Assembly (NCBI GenBank): GCA_029204045.2
Contig: CM055062.1
Span: 9,605,705 to 9,669,704 of the forward strand
From: Tillandsia leiboldiana
Taxonomy: Eukaryota; Streptophyta; Magnoliopsida; Poales; Bromeliaceae
Direction of reading: 5' to 3'
Length of the DNA stretch: 64,000 nucleotides
The translations under genes were made by a program, and so were the position numbers. Below, in pieces: positions 1 to 10,326 of this stretch. Positions within the stretch are counted from its first letter, which is position 1. Each line of letters opens with the position of its first letter. A model generated the notes under the pieces. It saw only the letters and a list, made by a program, of their open reading frames with translations. It did not search any database and was not told the origin of the DNA.

Positions 1-712
1 TTCGCTTTCCATGGTCTCCGCGAATTTAGAAGCATCGTTATCTCTTGTTGCGCCAAATACAATGTCATCGACATATATTTGTGCTACAATAAAATTGCTT
101 TGATAATGCTTCACAAAGAGAGTCCTATCAGCTCCCCCTCGAGTATAGCCCTTCTCCAAAAGGTGCTTTGTTAACCTTTCGTACCATGCTCGCGGTGCTT
201 GTTTCAGACCGTAAAGAGCCTTTTTCAAACGAAAAACATGGTTAGGTTGTTTATGATCTACAAAACCTTTCGGTTGAGCCACATAAACTTCCTCATTTAA
301 AAACCCATTTAGAAATGCGCTCTTAACGTCCATTTGAAATAATTTGATTTTAAAATGACAAGCAATAGCAAACAGTATACGAATGGACTCGAGTCTAGCT
401 ACAGGGGCGAATGTTTCGTCAAAGTCTATACCTTCTACTTGAGAGTAGCCTTGAGCAACTAATCGTGCCTTGTTCCTGATGATAGTACCATCCTCATTTT
501 TCTTGTTCTTGAAGATCCATTTGGTACCTATCACATTGTGTTGCTTTGGAGGCTTCGTTAATTCCCAGACTTTGTTTCGCTCAAATTGATGGAGCTCTTC
601 CTGCATTGCTTTAATCCAGTAGTCATCCTGAAGAGCTTCATCTATGTTCTTTGGTTCGATTAAAGATACGTAGCAAGCGAATCCACAAACCAACTGCCTC
701 CGAGTTCTGACT
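1..712 (-). pseudogene. Copia reverse transcriptase, 5' part (A1, after frameshift)
   Basis: This is the reverse-transcriptase portion of the A1 polyprotein. It is out of frame with the upstream gag-integrase ORF because of a 2-base length difference near 713-720 compared with A2. The minus-strand reading shows the Copia RT start region (GTKWIF, ARLVAQGYSQ), the MDVKSAFLNG motif near 331 and the catalytic YVDD near 75. At the position of the A2 stop codon (19462-19464) A1 has a Lys codon (349-351), so this segment itself is open. RT copies element RNA into cDNA inside the capsid. The reading frame continues past the window start. The family call is secure; I infer loss of function from the shift alone. 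Confidence 0.85.
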
Positions 713-3700
713 CCTTCTTGGGATCTCCAATAATATTCGATTCCGGATGATCCTTGGAGATTCGTAACGTTTGTTGAAGCGGAGTACTCGGAGATATATG
801 AGATGATTCCTGCACATCAGATAAACTAGAAGAACCATTAGATGCATCATTAATATTGGAAGTATTATTATGAGAAGATGCACTAGCAGGAGAATCATCA
901 TCTAGAGAGATATCGAGAGTAGATTTTCCAGTTTCAAAGTGAAAAGCTTCATCTACTTTAACATTTATAGATTCTACGATCGTCTTAGATTCAATGTTAA
1001 ATACTCGATATGCTCTGCTATTCGTAGAATAACCCAGAAAGATCCCTTCATCACTTCGAGAGTCGAACTTTCCAAGATTTTCACGGTCACGTAAAATGTA
1101 ACATCGACTCCCGAAGACACGAAAATATTTGATATTGGGTTTTCTACTAAACCACAGCTCATATGGTGTATTTAAAGTTCCTGGGCGCAAGTAAACTCTA
1201 TTAATGACATAGACAGCGGTGTTCACAGCTTCAGCCCAAAAATGTAGCGGTAAATTCCGGCTATGAAGCATCACACGCGCCATCTCCTGAACAACCCTGT
1301 TCTTGCGCTCAACAACACCATTCTGCTGAGGTGTATAGGGTGCCGAGAATTCATGTTTGATTCCATTTGAAGTGCAAAAATTAATGAATTTTGAATTTAT
1401 GAATTCTCCACCTCTATCACTTCTAACACGAATGATCTTTTCATTCTTTTCAATCATAATACGATGGCAAATCTCATGAAAAGAGTCAAACGTATCAGCT
1501 TTCTCTTTTAAAAATGCTACCCATGAAAACCGAGAGAAATCATCAACCAATAAAAAGATGTACCATTTACCTCCTAAAGATGGTTGACGGGTCGGCCCCA
1601 TTAAGTCCATGTGCAAAAGTTCCAAGGGCCGTTTTGTACCAACGTGGTTCAAGTTCTTGTGTGCAGTCCTAGACTGTTTTCCCTTTTGGCAACCACCACA
1701 CACAACGTTTTGTTTAAATAAAAGCTTTGGAACCGCCTTGACCACGTCCTTGTTTGAAATTCTAGTAAGTTCCTTAAAATTTAAGTGACCTAGCCTTTCA
1801 TGCCAAAGAGTTTCATTATTCAAAGCAGCTAAGTTACAATTTTCAGAAAATTTATTAGGAACAACATAACAATTGTTTTCTGATCTAACCCCTTTTAGAA
1901 AGAAGACATGGTCCTTATCAGTTACAACGCATTCAACAGATGAAAAGTTAACTGAAAAACCATTGTCGCAAAGTTGACTTATGCTTATGAGGTTAGTCTT
2001 AAGGCCATCAACAAATAAGACGTTTTTCAAAATCGGGCCATCTGGAATAGCTACCGTCCCTTTTCCAACAATTTTGGAAGATCGACCGTCTCCGAAAACA
2101 ACGTGTCCTCCGGAGATTTTCTCAAGATTTTGAAAACTATTTTTGTCACCGGTCATGTGACGGGAACACCCGCTATCCAGATACCAAGACGAACTATCAT
2201 ATGCATGCAAGGAAACATTGGAAACAAGACAAGGGAAAATTTCACCTTTGCGCACCCAAACCCTTTTGGAGTGCGTCGGCAATGGTCGAGAAGTTATATG
2301 CCTAGGTGAAGGCGTCTTGTTATAGCGATTGTTGTTCCTTGATGTAATCGTCTTGCGCGATGAACTACCAAATCTCTTTTCATTTGAAAAGTTTTGCTTT
2401 GATTTTCGGGGAGGAGCCGTTTTGGTAGTTGTTGCAAGAGGTCTTTGAGATGAGCGTTCGACTCCCGTCTTGCAATATCTTCTTATGTGCCCTGAAACAC
2501 CACAACGAAAACATACCTTAGATCTTGACGATCCCAAAGAGGATGAAGTAGGTTTGTTGTCGTTGTTTGTCTTGAATTCCGGTGTCGGAGGAGGAGATAC
2601 CGACTGAGGCACAAAAGCTGTCTCACTCGAACTTGGACTGTTTCCAGTTTGAGTGTATCCGAGGCCGAACCTATTTGATTGACCAAGACCAAGAAGTCTA
2701 TCCAACTTACTCCTTCCTGAAGAGAATCGTTGTAAGTCATTCTTGAGTTGGAAAATGGTCTTTGTCATTTCCAGGTTATCCTGTCGAGCCTCGTTGTAGA
2801 GCTTTGAGAAGTGATTCGCATTATCCACCAGATTTGTATGTTCCTTCTCAAGTTGCTCATTGGACTCTTGAAGGGAAGCATTTTCTTTTATCAGGTTTTC
2901 CCTTTCCACTTCAAGAGCGTTTGAGAAAGAAGTCGCTCTTTTTGCTTCTTCTTCGAGATCATGCACTCTCCCTCTCAAACTCTTGTTTTGCTTAGCCACT
3001 TTCTTTGAGTCCCTCAAAAGTCTGTGGTAGGCTAGAGCAAAATCTTCACCTTTCGAATCATCCGATTCGTTGTCCGTTGCGTTCTTTTCAACAGTGGAGT
3101 TGGACAACGACTCAGATGTACTTGCCATAAAGCACATGAAGGGTGAAGATACGGACGCGTGGAATGCGGTGGAGCTCTTTTCTTCATCACTCGAAGACGA
3201 CTCATTTGACGTTGAGTTGTCATCCCAAGTGACGACTTGCATCGCCTTCTTCTTTGCCGGATACTTGTTAGGACACTCCGTTGCAATGTGGCCGTAGCCT
3301 CGACATTTGAAGCATTGTAGTTGTCCTTCTGAGCTTTTCTTATCCTTTGAGAAGTTCTCTTGCTTTCTTGACTTGTATCCTGAAGTACCCTTGCCTTTGT
3401 TCGACTTTCCGAAGGATGGAGATTTGCTTGAATTACCCCTTCGAAAGTTGCGGCGAAACTTCCTTGTCAAGAGAGCGAGCTGCTTCTCAAATTCCTCCAT
3501 AGAAAGGTTCTCGTCATCGTCTGAGGAGGATGTATCCGCGTCTTCTTCCTTAGTTGTTTTCAACGCATAACCTGAAGACTTAGAAGTGGATGCCTTTCCA
3601 GAAGAATTGTTAGTAGTAAATGTCATTTCATAATTTTGTAATGAACCAACTAATTCTTCTACACGTATTTCGTCCGGGTGTTTAATAGTTTCAATGGCAG

Positions 3701-4244
3701 TAACCTTTGGGCGAAATCGTTCAGGAAGAGTTCTTAAGATTTTTCTTACAATCTTAAATTCTGGAATCTTCTCTCCCAGATTAGCACATGAGTTTACGAT
3801 GTCTTGCAATCGTGTATAGTAGTCCGTGAAAGATTCATTTTCTGCCATTAAGATAGAGTCAAACTTGCTCGTAAGCATTTGCAGTTTCTGAATCTTCACG
3901 AGGTTAGTTCCCTCATGTGTAATCTGAAGAACATCCCAGATTTCTTTCGCAGTCTCACATGCCGAGACGCGAGAGAATTCAGTTTGAGATAAGGCATTAA
4001 AAATAGCATTAATTCCCTTGCCATTGTAAGAAGATGAATCTAACTCTTCCTTGGTCCATTTCGACCTAGGTTTTAAGGTGCGAACATCACCATTAAATTC
4101 AGTTGGATTAGACCATCCTAATTCAATCGATTGCCACACCCGTTCGTCGATGGAAATTAAAAAGGCTTTCATCCGTACTTTCCAGTACGCATAATTTGTT
4201 CCATCGAAGAACGGGGGTCGGTTGATGTTTCCACCTTCAACCAT
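713..4244 (-). CDS. Gag-protease-integrase polyprotein of Copia A1 (frameshifted C-terminus)
   Basis: This is the N-terminal part of the Copia polyprotein, starting at the ATG whose complement is 4242-4244, a few bases inside the primer site. Domains by residue: a UBN2/DUF4219-type Gag core (about 1-230), a CCHC zinc knuckle CFKCRGYGHIATEC (about 309), a long coiled coil (about 400-520), a second knuckle CFRCGVSGHIRRYC (about 577), aspartic protease DSG (about 688), a GAG-pre-integrase histidine-cysteine finger (about 815-850), and the integrase core with HMDLMGP, RSDRGGEF and NGVVERKN carrying the D-D-E residues. The large Gag with a coiled coil is typical of Sireviruses. The frame is lost near 713-720, so about 25 aberrant residues follow before a stop at 660. 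Translation through the shift would need slippage, and I see no dedicated signal. Confidence 0.92.
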
Positions 4245-4260
4245 TGTTTACAACCCTATT

Positions 4261-4275
4261 CCCGCTCTGATACCA
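4261..4275 (-). other. Primer-binding site of A1 (initiator Met tRNA)
   Basis: The minus strand reads TGGTATCAGAGCGGG two bases from the LTR end. This is complementary to the 3' end of plant initiator-methionine tRNA, the usual primer of Copia reverse transcription. Confidence 0.9.
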
Positions 4276-4575
4276 CTTGTTGGGTTATATGTAATACGGA
4301 TCTAAATAGGGGAAAAAACACCTAGAGGGGGGTGAATAGGTGTAAACGTATAAACACTCAAAAATCGTTGCGATAAAACCCAATGCGGAAATAAAAATAA
4401 TACGCAAGATTTTTACGTGGAAAACTCCATCACCGGAGTAAAAAACCACGGGACCGATAACACGGCAGAAATCCACTAGAATTAAAACACGTACAAGGTG
4501 ATTTACCGTACACACTTATGACTCAACCTTTTCCATACGCTCCTAGAGGATCTTCTCCGCTCGCTCCGCGACGCT

Positions 4576-4755
4576 TCTCGAATCCACGATCTGCGCCCAA
4601 CGCCGAATCCACGGCGTCCAACGTCGAATCCACGACGTCCGACCGAATCCACGGTCTTCACCCAATAGCACCCTTCGAATCCACGAACGTGCCTCGCTCC
4701 GAATCCACGAGAGCGGTTGAACCTTGAATCCACAAGGACACGCGAATCCACGCGC
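4576..4755 (-). repeat. Array of mini-hairpins with constant loop in the A1 LTR leader
   Basis: Eight copies of GAATCCAC (GTGGATTC on the element strand) occur within 180 bp. Most are flanked by short inverted arms that differ from copy to copy: CGCC/GGCG, CGTC/GACG, GACC/GGTC, TTC/GAA, CCTT/AAGG and CGC/GCG. One has its arms set one or two bases out (CGCTC/GAGCG), and the first is weak. In RNA each would be a short stem with a UGGAUU hexaloop closed by G-C. The array sits about 280 nt downstream of the LTR TATA box, in the R/U5 leader. Similar arrays occur in the LTRs of elements A2, B, C and D. Confidence 0.7.
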
Positions 4756-5032
4756 CGATTTTTGGGGTAAATCGTTGTTTTGGGTGGTGATGATCCCCCG
4801 GATACTTAGATCAAAGATAGATCGGAAATACCATCTAAGTATTCATTAGTTTGATTCAACTCGAGATGTGAGTATGAAAACCTAGAATCAAACTAATCAA
4901 TATAGATGAAGAAACATAGAGTATTCTCTAATGATTTCCTTTCTTCTCTATATGTGGATCTAGGGCCGTATAAAATGATATATGAATATGACGGCTCTAT
5001 GTGGATTAACCCTAGAAGAAGAGTCATAGGGT

Positions 5033-5042
5033 CTATTTATAG
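5033..5042 (-). promoter_or_regulatory. TATA box of the A1 LTR
   Basis: The element strand reads CTATAAATAG, a canonical TATA box. It lies between the palindrome array and the leader hairpins, which fits the U3/R border of an LTR promoter. Confidence 0.8.
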
Positions 5043-5107
5043 GTTAGAAACCCTAGGAAGGAGATAAGAATCAAAAACCTAACATTTCTGGAAATTTTAC
5101 GGACGGC

Positions 5108-5388
5108 GATCCGGATCGGACTAGCTGTGATCCGGATCGTCGTAACGAGTCAGCCAGTTCCAGAAAAACAAAGGTTCGGGATCCGGATCGAAGTGCATGA
5201 TCCGGATCGTTCATACAGTTTACCAAACATCAACGTTCGGGATCCGGATTGCGAAGCATGATCCGGATCGTTAAAGGAAAATGGTAAACTCACTGTTCGG
5301 GATCCAGATCAAGAGACTACGATCCGGATTGAACTGGTGTATGAACGAACCACCTTCGGGATCCGGATCGAACAACCTGATCCGGATC
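5108..5388 (-). promoter_or_regulatory. U3 array of paired GATCCGGATC palindromes (A1)
   Basis: Ten copies of GATCCGGATC or one-base variants start at 5108, 5129, 5180, 5199, 5241, 5260, 5301, 5321, 5360 and 5379. They form five pairs. Spacing inside a pair is 19-21 bp and pairs repeat every 59-72 bp. On the element strand they lie upstream of the TATA box, as a promoter array would. Each pair has the left context TTCGG. Palindrome-rich U3 regions are, as I recall, a known feature of Sirevirus LTRs. Which factor binds is unknown. Confidence 0.75.
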
Positions 5389-5615
5389 CTGAACATGTCC
5401 CAAGTCCAGTTTTTGATTTTTATGCAATGAAAGATTCTTCCAAGTGTTTCTACACTACAAGAAGTATTCGGATCACACAAAATCTTTAGTTAAACATACC
5501 TGATCCTTTTGAATTCTTCTTTCTTGAGATTGAGTTAAATGATCCAACTTTCTTCACCTTCAATCTTCAAGACTTGAGACTTTCACGAAACTACGCCAAC
5601 TCAAATTCCGTAACA

Positions 5616-6637
5616 GTCTTGGAGTCCTGAACTTAGAAAGCATGAATTTAGCCCTACTGGCCAAGTGGTGGTGGAGATTCCTCACAGATAAGAGCCTGCT
5701 GTGGGGACCACTCATCAAGGGGCTCTACTATGGACGAAGAAAGCCGTTGAGAGAAGGCTCCTCTTTCCGGCCGCTCTCTCAGTGGTGGCGTAACATCTTA
5801 GCCACGAGGGATATCTTCAGTTGTGGGCTGACTTACTCGCTAGGAGACGGCCTTAGCGTTCGTTATTGGTCGGACATCTGGGCTGCTCAAGCCCCTCTTA
5901 GCACTCTTTTCCCAACAATTTTCACAGCTATTAGGGGGAAGAAAAGTAGGGTGTCGGAATGCCGGGGGGTGAACGGGTGGAAGTGGGGGCATATCCTTCG
6001 GGGGTTCACTCCTGGTAACCCGACGGAATTGGAGATGGTCAATCGGCTCAAGGAGACTATAGCGGAGATTACAACCCACCCGATAAAAGATGAAGTTCGT
6101 TGGAGATGGACACACTCCGAGAGTTTTTCGGTTAAGTCTCTTTATCTCTTCATCGAGAATGGTGGGGTATCTGATCACCGCTTCAAGGAAATCTGGAAGA
6201 TCAAAGCCCCTCTGAAGGTCAAAATCTTCTGCTGGCTTGCCCTAAGATCTAGAATCAAGACCAAAGACAATCTGCTCAAAAGGGGGTGGACCGGGGACGG
6301 CTCTTGTGCCCTTTGCCTAGAAGAAGCGGAGACGGCGGACCACTTGCTCCTAAACTGCCATCTTACTAGAAGCATTCTACATGCTTTCCATCTGAATATG
6401 GCGAATCTCAACAATCCCAACAGCCCTTCGACGGTTGCTTCTGTCTGGAGCCACTCCTGCCAGAGAAGTGGAGCCTTACGGGCTAGAGAACTCTCCGGAC
6501 TTGCATCGGTCTGGTGGACGATCTGGCTTGAACGTAATAGGAGAATTTTCGAAAATCGCAAGAGGACGGCGGGGGGGATTTTTTTGGAGGCGCGCGATTG
6601 TAGGAGTCGGTGGGAACTACTGGCTGCACCTATGTAG
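5616..6637 (+). pseudogene. LINE ORF2 C-terminal fragment (zf-RVT domain)
   Basis: An open frame reads from the A1 LTR border (first complete codon at 5618) through ATG 5642 to TAG at 6635-6637. The start of the frame (LGVLNLESMNLALLAKWWW) is the region just after the reverse-transcriptase core of plant L1-type LINEs. Later residues contain a zf-RVT zinc-binding domain: FKEIWKIKAPLKVKIFCW, then CALC and HLLLNC (about residues 180-245). No promoter, EN or RT core is present here because the 5' part was separated by the insertion of A1 and lies, if it survives, left of the window. LINE ORF2 acts in target-primed reverse transcription. This fragment cannot do so alone. Confidence 0.9.
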
Positions 6638-6655
6638 TCTCTTTTTTTTTTTCTT

Positions 6656-6697
<42 letters not shown>

Positions 6698-6779
6698 GCC
6701 TTGTTGCCTACTCCTGTTGCCTAATTCATCCCCCTTATGAATGAAGCGGTAGCATGCTACCTTTATCTCAAAAAAAAAT
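5616..6779 (+). mobile_element. 3' end of a plant LINE (L1 type), interrupted by Copia A1
   Basis: After the ORF2 stop come a 54-base T-rich tract (6642-6695), a short 3' UTR ending in the phrase GCATGCTACCTTTATCTC, and a short A tail (6770-6778). A 3' UTR with a terminal A tail marks a LINE 3' end. The A1 LTR begins exactly at the upstream border. I could not see a LINE target duplication because the 5' end is outside the window. Confidence 0.87.
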
Positions 6780-6973
6780 ATGTCCATATATCCAAATATA
6801 GTCTAAATTAATATGTCACGCTCCGAGTTTCAAAATAACGGTATAAATTTTTTTTTTTTGAAAATCAGAGTTCAAACTTTAAAACTCAGGATGTGACAGA
6901 CCGTTAAATACATAGAAAATCCTCTGTCCACATGGACAGAGCTCCCCTATATATGCTCGGCTAGGCAGGTACA
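6780..6973. other. Unassigned 194 bp, possibly an old Gypsy LTR end
   Basis: No ORF. From 6814 the sequence starts TGTCACGCTCCGAGTTTC, which resembles the LTR start of the Gypsy elements at 26150 and 39457 (TGTCACGCCCCGGCGTCG). It may be the remnant of such an LTR cut by Copia B at 6974. A perfect 9-bp inverted repeat with a 2-base spacer (CTCTGTCCA / TGGACAGAG) lies at 6922-6941. Assignment is weak. Confidence 0.35.
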
Positions 6974-8240
6974 TGTGGGTTATGTTAATAATGGATTGAA
7001 TAGAGGAAAACCACCTAGAGGGGGGGTGAATAGGTATAAATAATAAACACACCAAATCGTTGCGTAAAAAAAAATCCAATACGAAAAATAAATAAAATAT
7101 GCAAAATTTTACGTGGAAAACTCCATCACAGGATTAAAAAATTACGGGACCGATAACACGGCGAAAATCTACTAAGATTAAACACGTACAAGGTGATTTA
7201 CCGTAACCCTACAATTCAACCTTTTCCATACGCTCCAAGTAGATCTTCTCCGCTCGCTCCACAACGCTCCTCGAATCCATGATTTGCATCCAACGCCGAA
7301 TCCACGACGTCCAACGTCGAATCCACGACGTCCAACCGAATCCACGGTCTTCACCAATATAGCACGTATCGATCACACGAACGTACCTCGCTTCGAATCC
7401 ACGAGAGCGGTAGCACCTTGAATCCACAAGGCCACACGAATCCACGCGCCGATTTTGGGAAATCGTTGTTTTCTTGGTGATGATAATCCGCCGAATACTT
7501 AGATTAAAGATAGATAAGAAAACACCATCTAAATATTCATCAATTTGATTCTACAAGAAATAAGAGTTTGGAAACCCTAGAATCAAATTGATTAATATAG
7601 ACGAAGAAATATAGATTAGATCATGTTTTCCTTTTTCTCTATATATGTGGATTTTTATCCTTCGGTTTTTAATAACCGGAATTATTTTGGATTACCCTAA
7701 AAGATGAATAATAGGATCTATTTATAGGTTAGAAACCTTTGGAAAGAGATAAGCATCAAAAACTGACTTAACAAACTTTTTCCCGCACGGCGATCCGGAC
7801 TAGATTTGGCTGATCCGGACTGTCGTCTTTTTTCAGCAAATTTCCTGAAAAAATAGTTCGGGGTTCGGATTGAAATTTTCTGATCCGAACTGTTCATGCG
7901 ATTTCAGCAAACACATAGTTCGGAGTCCGGACTGACTGGGACTGTTCCGGGCTGGAATTCCGCATGAACTCAATTATATTCGGGGTCCGGACTGAATGGT
8001 CCTGATCCGGATCCTGAACACTCAAATTGTCCAGCTTTTTATTTTTATGCAATAAAAAATATTCCAAGTGTTTCTAAACTACAAGAATATTTTCGGATCA
8101 CCAAAATTATTTAGTTAAACGTACCTAATCCTTTTGAATTCATTCTTCTTGAGATTGATGTATATGATCTATAATTCTTCATCTTCAATTTTCAAGACTC
8201 AAAACACTTAACGAAATACGCCAAAACAAAATCCTTAACA
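6974..8240 (-). repeat. 3' LTR of Copia B
   Basis: 1,267 bp with plus-strand termini TGTGGGTTATG and CCTTAACA. It is collinear with the A and C LTRs: GGGGGGTGAATAGG near 7020, a hairpin array with GAATCCAC loops (7269-7449), a TATA-like CTATTTATAG near 7719-7728, and a U3 array of diverged palindromes (7792-8012; GATCCGGACT, GTCCGGACTG and similar, in four pairs). It is followed directly by a polypurine tract at 8241, which makes it the 3' LTR of a minus-strand element. Confidence 0.9.
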
Positions 8241-8253
8241 ATCTCCCCCTTTT
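8241..8253 (-). other. Polypurine tract of Copia B
   Basis: The element strand reads AAAAGGGGGAGAT immediately before the 3' LTR, the site where plus-strand DNA synthesis would start. Confidence 0.8.
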
Positions 8254-9555
8254 GACGGTTTCGTAACAAAACAAAAATCCACTTAAAAAAATTCAAAAAG
8301 ATATTTTTGTTTCTATCACCATACAACAAAATTTATGTGACACCCCCGGAATTTGGATTAGTCCTCTATATAAATGATATAATAGGACTAAATCTCTAAC
8401 CCAGCTATAGCATTTTGGATGGTAGCAAGATCCAAGAGGAACATGAGAGTTAAGCGTGCTAGAGCTAGAGTAGTTCTAGGATGGGTTGACCCCCTGGGAA
8501 GTGGGGCGTCACAGTTGGTATCAGAGCCATTCACCAGCCGGAAATGTGAGATGAGTCTCGGCTGAGCCAGGGTTATATAGCGGGTAGAGTGTGGCTCCCC
8601 GGCTAATGACCGTTGTAGGTGGAGTGCAGCTCCCTACAAGGTCGGCTAAGGCTAGCGAGACGAGTCTCACATCGCCTGGTGCTTGTGAGTGTGCTTGAGC
8701 CTGACGTGGACGTCAGGGCTTAAAGGGGGGAAGAATGTGACACCCCCGGAATTTGGATTAGTCCTCTATATAAATGATATAATAGGACTAAATCTCTAAC
8801 CCGGCTATAGCATTTTGGATGGTAGCAAGATCCAAGAGGAACATGAGAGTTAAGCGTGCTAGAGCTAGAGTAGTTCTAGGATGGGTGACCCCCTGGGAAG
8901 TGGGGCGTCACAATTTACATGAATGATCCAAATGAAAATGAATACAAGAGATAAACTTATAATACAAACTCTAGACTTAGACGCCTATACTCTCTGCAAA
9001 AGAAATAATTCTTGACAAAAGAAATCGTTAGATACCTCAAGAATTTAAACATTCAATGAGCAATCAGAGAGATAGAGTTTATACTCCTTATGACATGCCT
9101 GATAAATAATGTCATAGTTTGATCACACAAGTTAACAAGTCAACAAGTTTCAAATAGTTAGTCAAAGCATCACATCACATGTTACTTGTTAACAAAAATT
9201 GCATGCCCAAATAGTTAGTCGAATAGTTAGTCGGGGCATGTACTCAGAGTACAAAGTTTTCAACTTACCTTACTGTCAAAGTTCGAAGTACTCAAGTTCA
9301 AGTTCTCAATGTTCCATGTTTCCATGTTTTCTCCCCCTTTTTGTCATAGAAAACAAGCCAAAATAAAAGGAGGGTAATGCAAAGTTCAACTTTTAAAAGT
9401 AAAAACCTGCAAAAGAGAAATCATTAGAAAAAAAAATTCCCTGAAGAAGAAAAACTTGTTCATTCTAGATCTGAACTTTCCGAACTGCTGCAACCAAATT
9501 TATTCAAAATTCCCTTGAGCAGCCTTGAGATTTTCGAACACTTCCTGTTCATACA
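8254..9555 (-). other. 3' untranslated region of Copia B (contains TRIM1)
   Basis: No credible ORF. Outside TRIM1 it is AT-rich and collinear with 11691-12383 of A2 and 51863-52528 of C. It carries the direct repeat ATAGTTAGTCG twice (about 9212-9233) and a second purine tract (about 9334-9349, element strand GACAAAAAGGGGGAGA) close to the end of the env-like ORF. Confidence 0.7.
8336..8912 (+). mobile_element. TRIM1, a complete terminal-repeat retrotransposon in miniature
   Basis: 577 bp in all. Two LTRs (8336-8513 and 8736-8912) start TGTGACACCCCCGG and end GGGGCGTCACA, and differ at about two positions. The 222-bp interior starts with a primer site TTGGTATCAGAGCC (8515-8528, initiator Met tRNA) and ends with the purine tract AAAGGGGGGAAGAA (8722-8735). 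The 5-bp target duplication ATTTA flanks it (8331-8335 and 8913-8917). There is no ORF, so it depends on enzymes from another element. High LTR identity points to recent movement. Confidence 0.93.
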
Positions 9556-10036
9556 CTATAAATTCAGTGACATTCTTTCTTGTTCTATAGACAGTCGCTT
9601 TTGCTCTTGACAGATAGAGGACATAGATGTATCATCCTCTGTCATGTCCTTCCTAGAGGTCGAAGTAGGTAGCGTAGATGAAGATGGTTCATATCTACCT
9701 TCAATCCATGGAGATTCTCTAAGTAGAGATCGTACACCGGCAAGAGGCTCATTAATATAAAGTCCACTACCCCTTGTGTTCTTCCGTCTAGCGTACTTCT
9801 TAAATGTTGAACAAGATTTCATAGGTTCTTTGTTCTTTAATGCGAACCTATCTTCGTCAAAAACAACCTGTTGTATTTCCCTGCATATTTCTTCCCAGTC
9901 TTCTGAGTCAGACTCTGAATCATCTTGAAGGACATTCTTTGTTTCTTCCTGACTTGCTCTATCTTGCTCCTTTTTGATTGTCGCTCGTGTGCCGACCATT
10001 GCTACAATGAGTATTATCACCCATCCAAACACCAAT
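9556..10036 (-). pseudogene. Env-like ORF remnant of Copia B, central domain missing
   Basis: This is the extra ORF after pol. Residues from the N-terminus read a hydrophobic segment (LVFGWVIILIVAMVGTRA) followed by a charged, Ser/Asp/Glu-rich stretch, like the N-termini in A2 (13838) and C (53982). The C-terminal part (MSSICQEQKRLSIEQERMS) matches their coiled-coil region. The folded middle of about 300 residues present in A2 is absent, yet the frame stays open, so there was an internal deletion. TRIM2 inserted exactly at the start codon: the target copy on this side reads CCAAT instead of CCATT, so the ATG is lost. Not functional as it stands. Confidence 0.75.
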
Positions 10037-10326
10037 TGTGACACCCCCGGAATTTGGATTAGTCCTATATATACATGATATAATAGGACTAAATCTCTTA
10101 ACCCGGCTATAGCATTTTGGATGGTAGCAAGATCCAAGATGTTATGAGAGTTAAGCGTGCTAGAGCTAGAGTAGTTCTAGGATGGGTGACCCCCTAGAAA
10201 GTGGGGCGTCACAATTGGTATCAGAGCCATTCACCAGCCGAAAATGTGAGATGAGTCTCGGCTGAGCCAGGGTTATATAGCGGGTAGAGCGAGGCTCCCC
10301 AGCTAATGACCGTTGTAGGTGGAGTG
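10037..10326 (+). mobile_element. TRIM2, left part (split by Copia A2)
   Basis: The left LTR (10037-10213) and primer site TTGGTATCAGAGCC (10215-10228) are of the same family as TRIM1. The element stops at 10326, where the A2 LTR begins, and resumes at 24743. The 5-bp A2 target duplication GAGTG is at 10322-10326 and 24738-24742. Without A2 it would be about 573 bp, the size of TRIM1. Confidence 0.92.

Larger units (their letters stand above)
1..5615 (-). mobile_element. Sirevirus-like Copia element A1 (5' part; 3' part beyond window)
   Basis: A Ty1/Copia LTR retrotransposon on the minus strand. Read from its 5' end it has an LTR (5615 down to 4278), a primer-binding site (4275-4261), gag-protease-integrase, and then reverse transcriptase running off the window at base 1. 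The same parts in the same order occur in element A2, to which it is nearly identical over 4.2 kb. The LTR abuts LINE ORF2 coding sequence at 5616, so A1 inserted into a LINE. Its env-like ORF and 3' LTR would lie to the left of this window. The coding region carries a frameshift, so this copy is probably not autonomous, although its age looks low. Confidence 0.93.
4278..5615 (-). repeat. 5' LTR of Copia A1
   Basis: A 1,338-bp LTR. On the plus strand it starts TGTTGGGTTATATG and ends CCGTAACA, giving TG...CA termini on the element strand as well. It matches both LTRs of A2 almost throughout. Going along the element strand it holds a U3 region with ten CCGG-core palindromes (5388 to 5108), a TATA box (5042-5033), a hairpin array (4755-4576) and the conserved TTCACCCCCC block near its 3' end (about 4340-4320). 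The flanking target duplicate on the right starts GTCTT; the other copy lies outside the window. Confidence 0.93.

Noticed and set aside
638..901. Minus-strand ORF of 87 codons
   Set aside because: A shifted-frame shadow of the integrase-RT linker of A1; the corresponding frame in A2 (19773-20012) is likewise a shadow.
4261..4275. tRNA-like sequence CTCTGATACCA (also 23372, 32552, 45862, 8515, 10215, 56310)
   Set aside because: Only the 3' end complement of initiator Met tRNA next to LTRs: primer-binding sites, not tRNA genes.
4503..4751. Short ORFs with repeated DSR / ESTR residues in the Copia LTRs (also 10581, 23644, 55811, 62657)
   Set aside because: They are translations of the GAATCCAC hairpin array. 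The array reads as structure, and the same residues appear in both strands.
4576..4755. CRISPR-like reading of the evenly repeated octamers
   Set aside because: Repeats are 8 bases, spacers are irregular and part of stems, there are no cas genes, and the DNA is plant.
6642..6695. Long T tract as a transcription terminator or microsatellite of interest
   Set aside because: It lies in the 3' UTR of the LINE fragment just before its conserved 3' end; probably simple repeat expansion or sequencing slippage.
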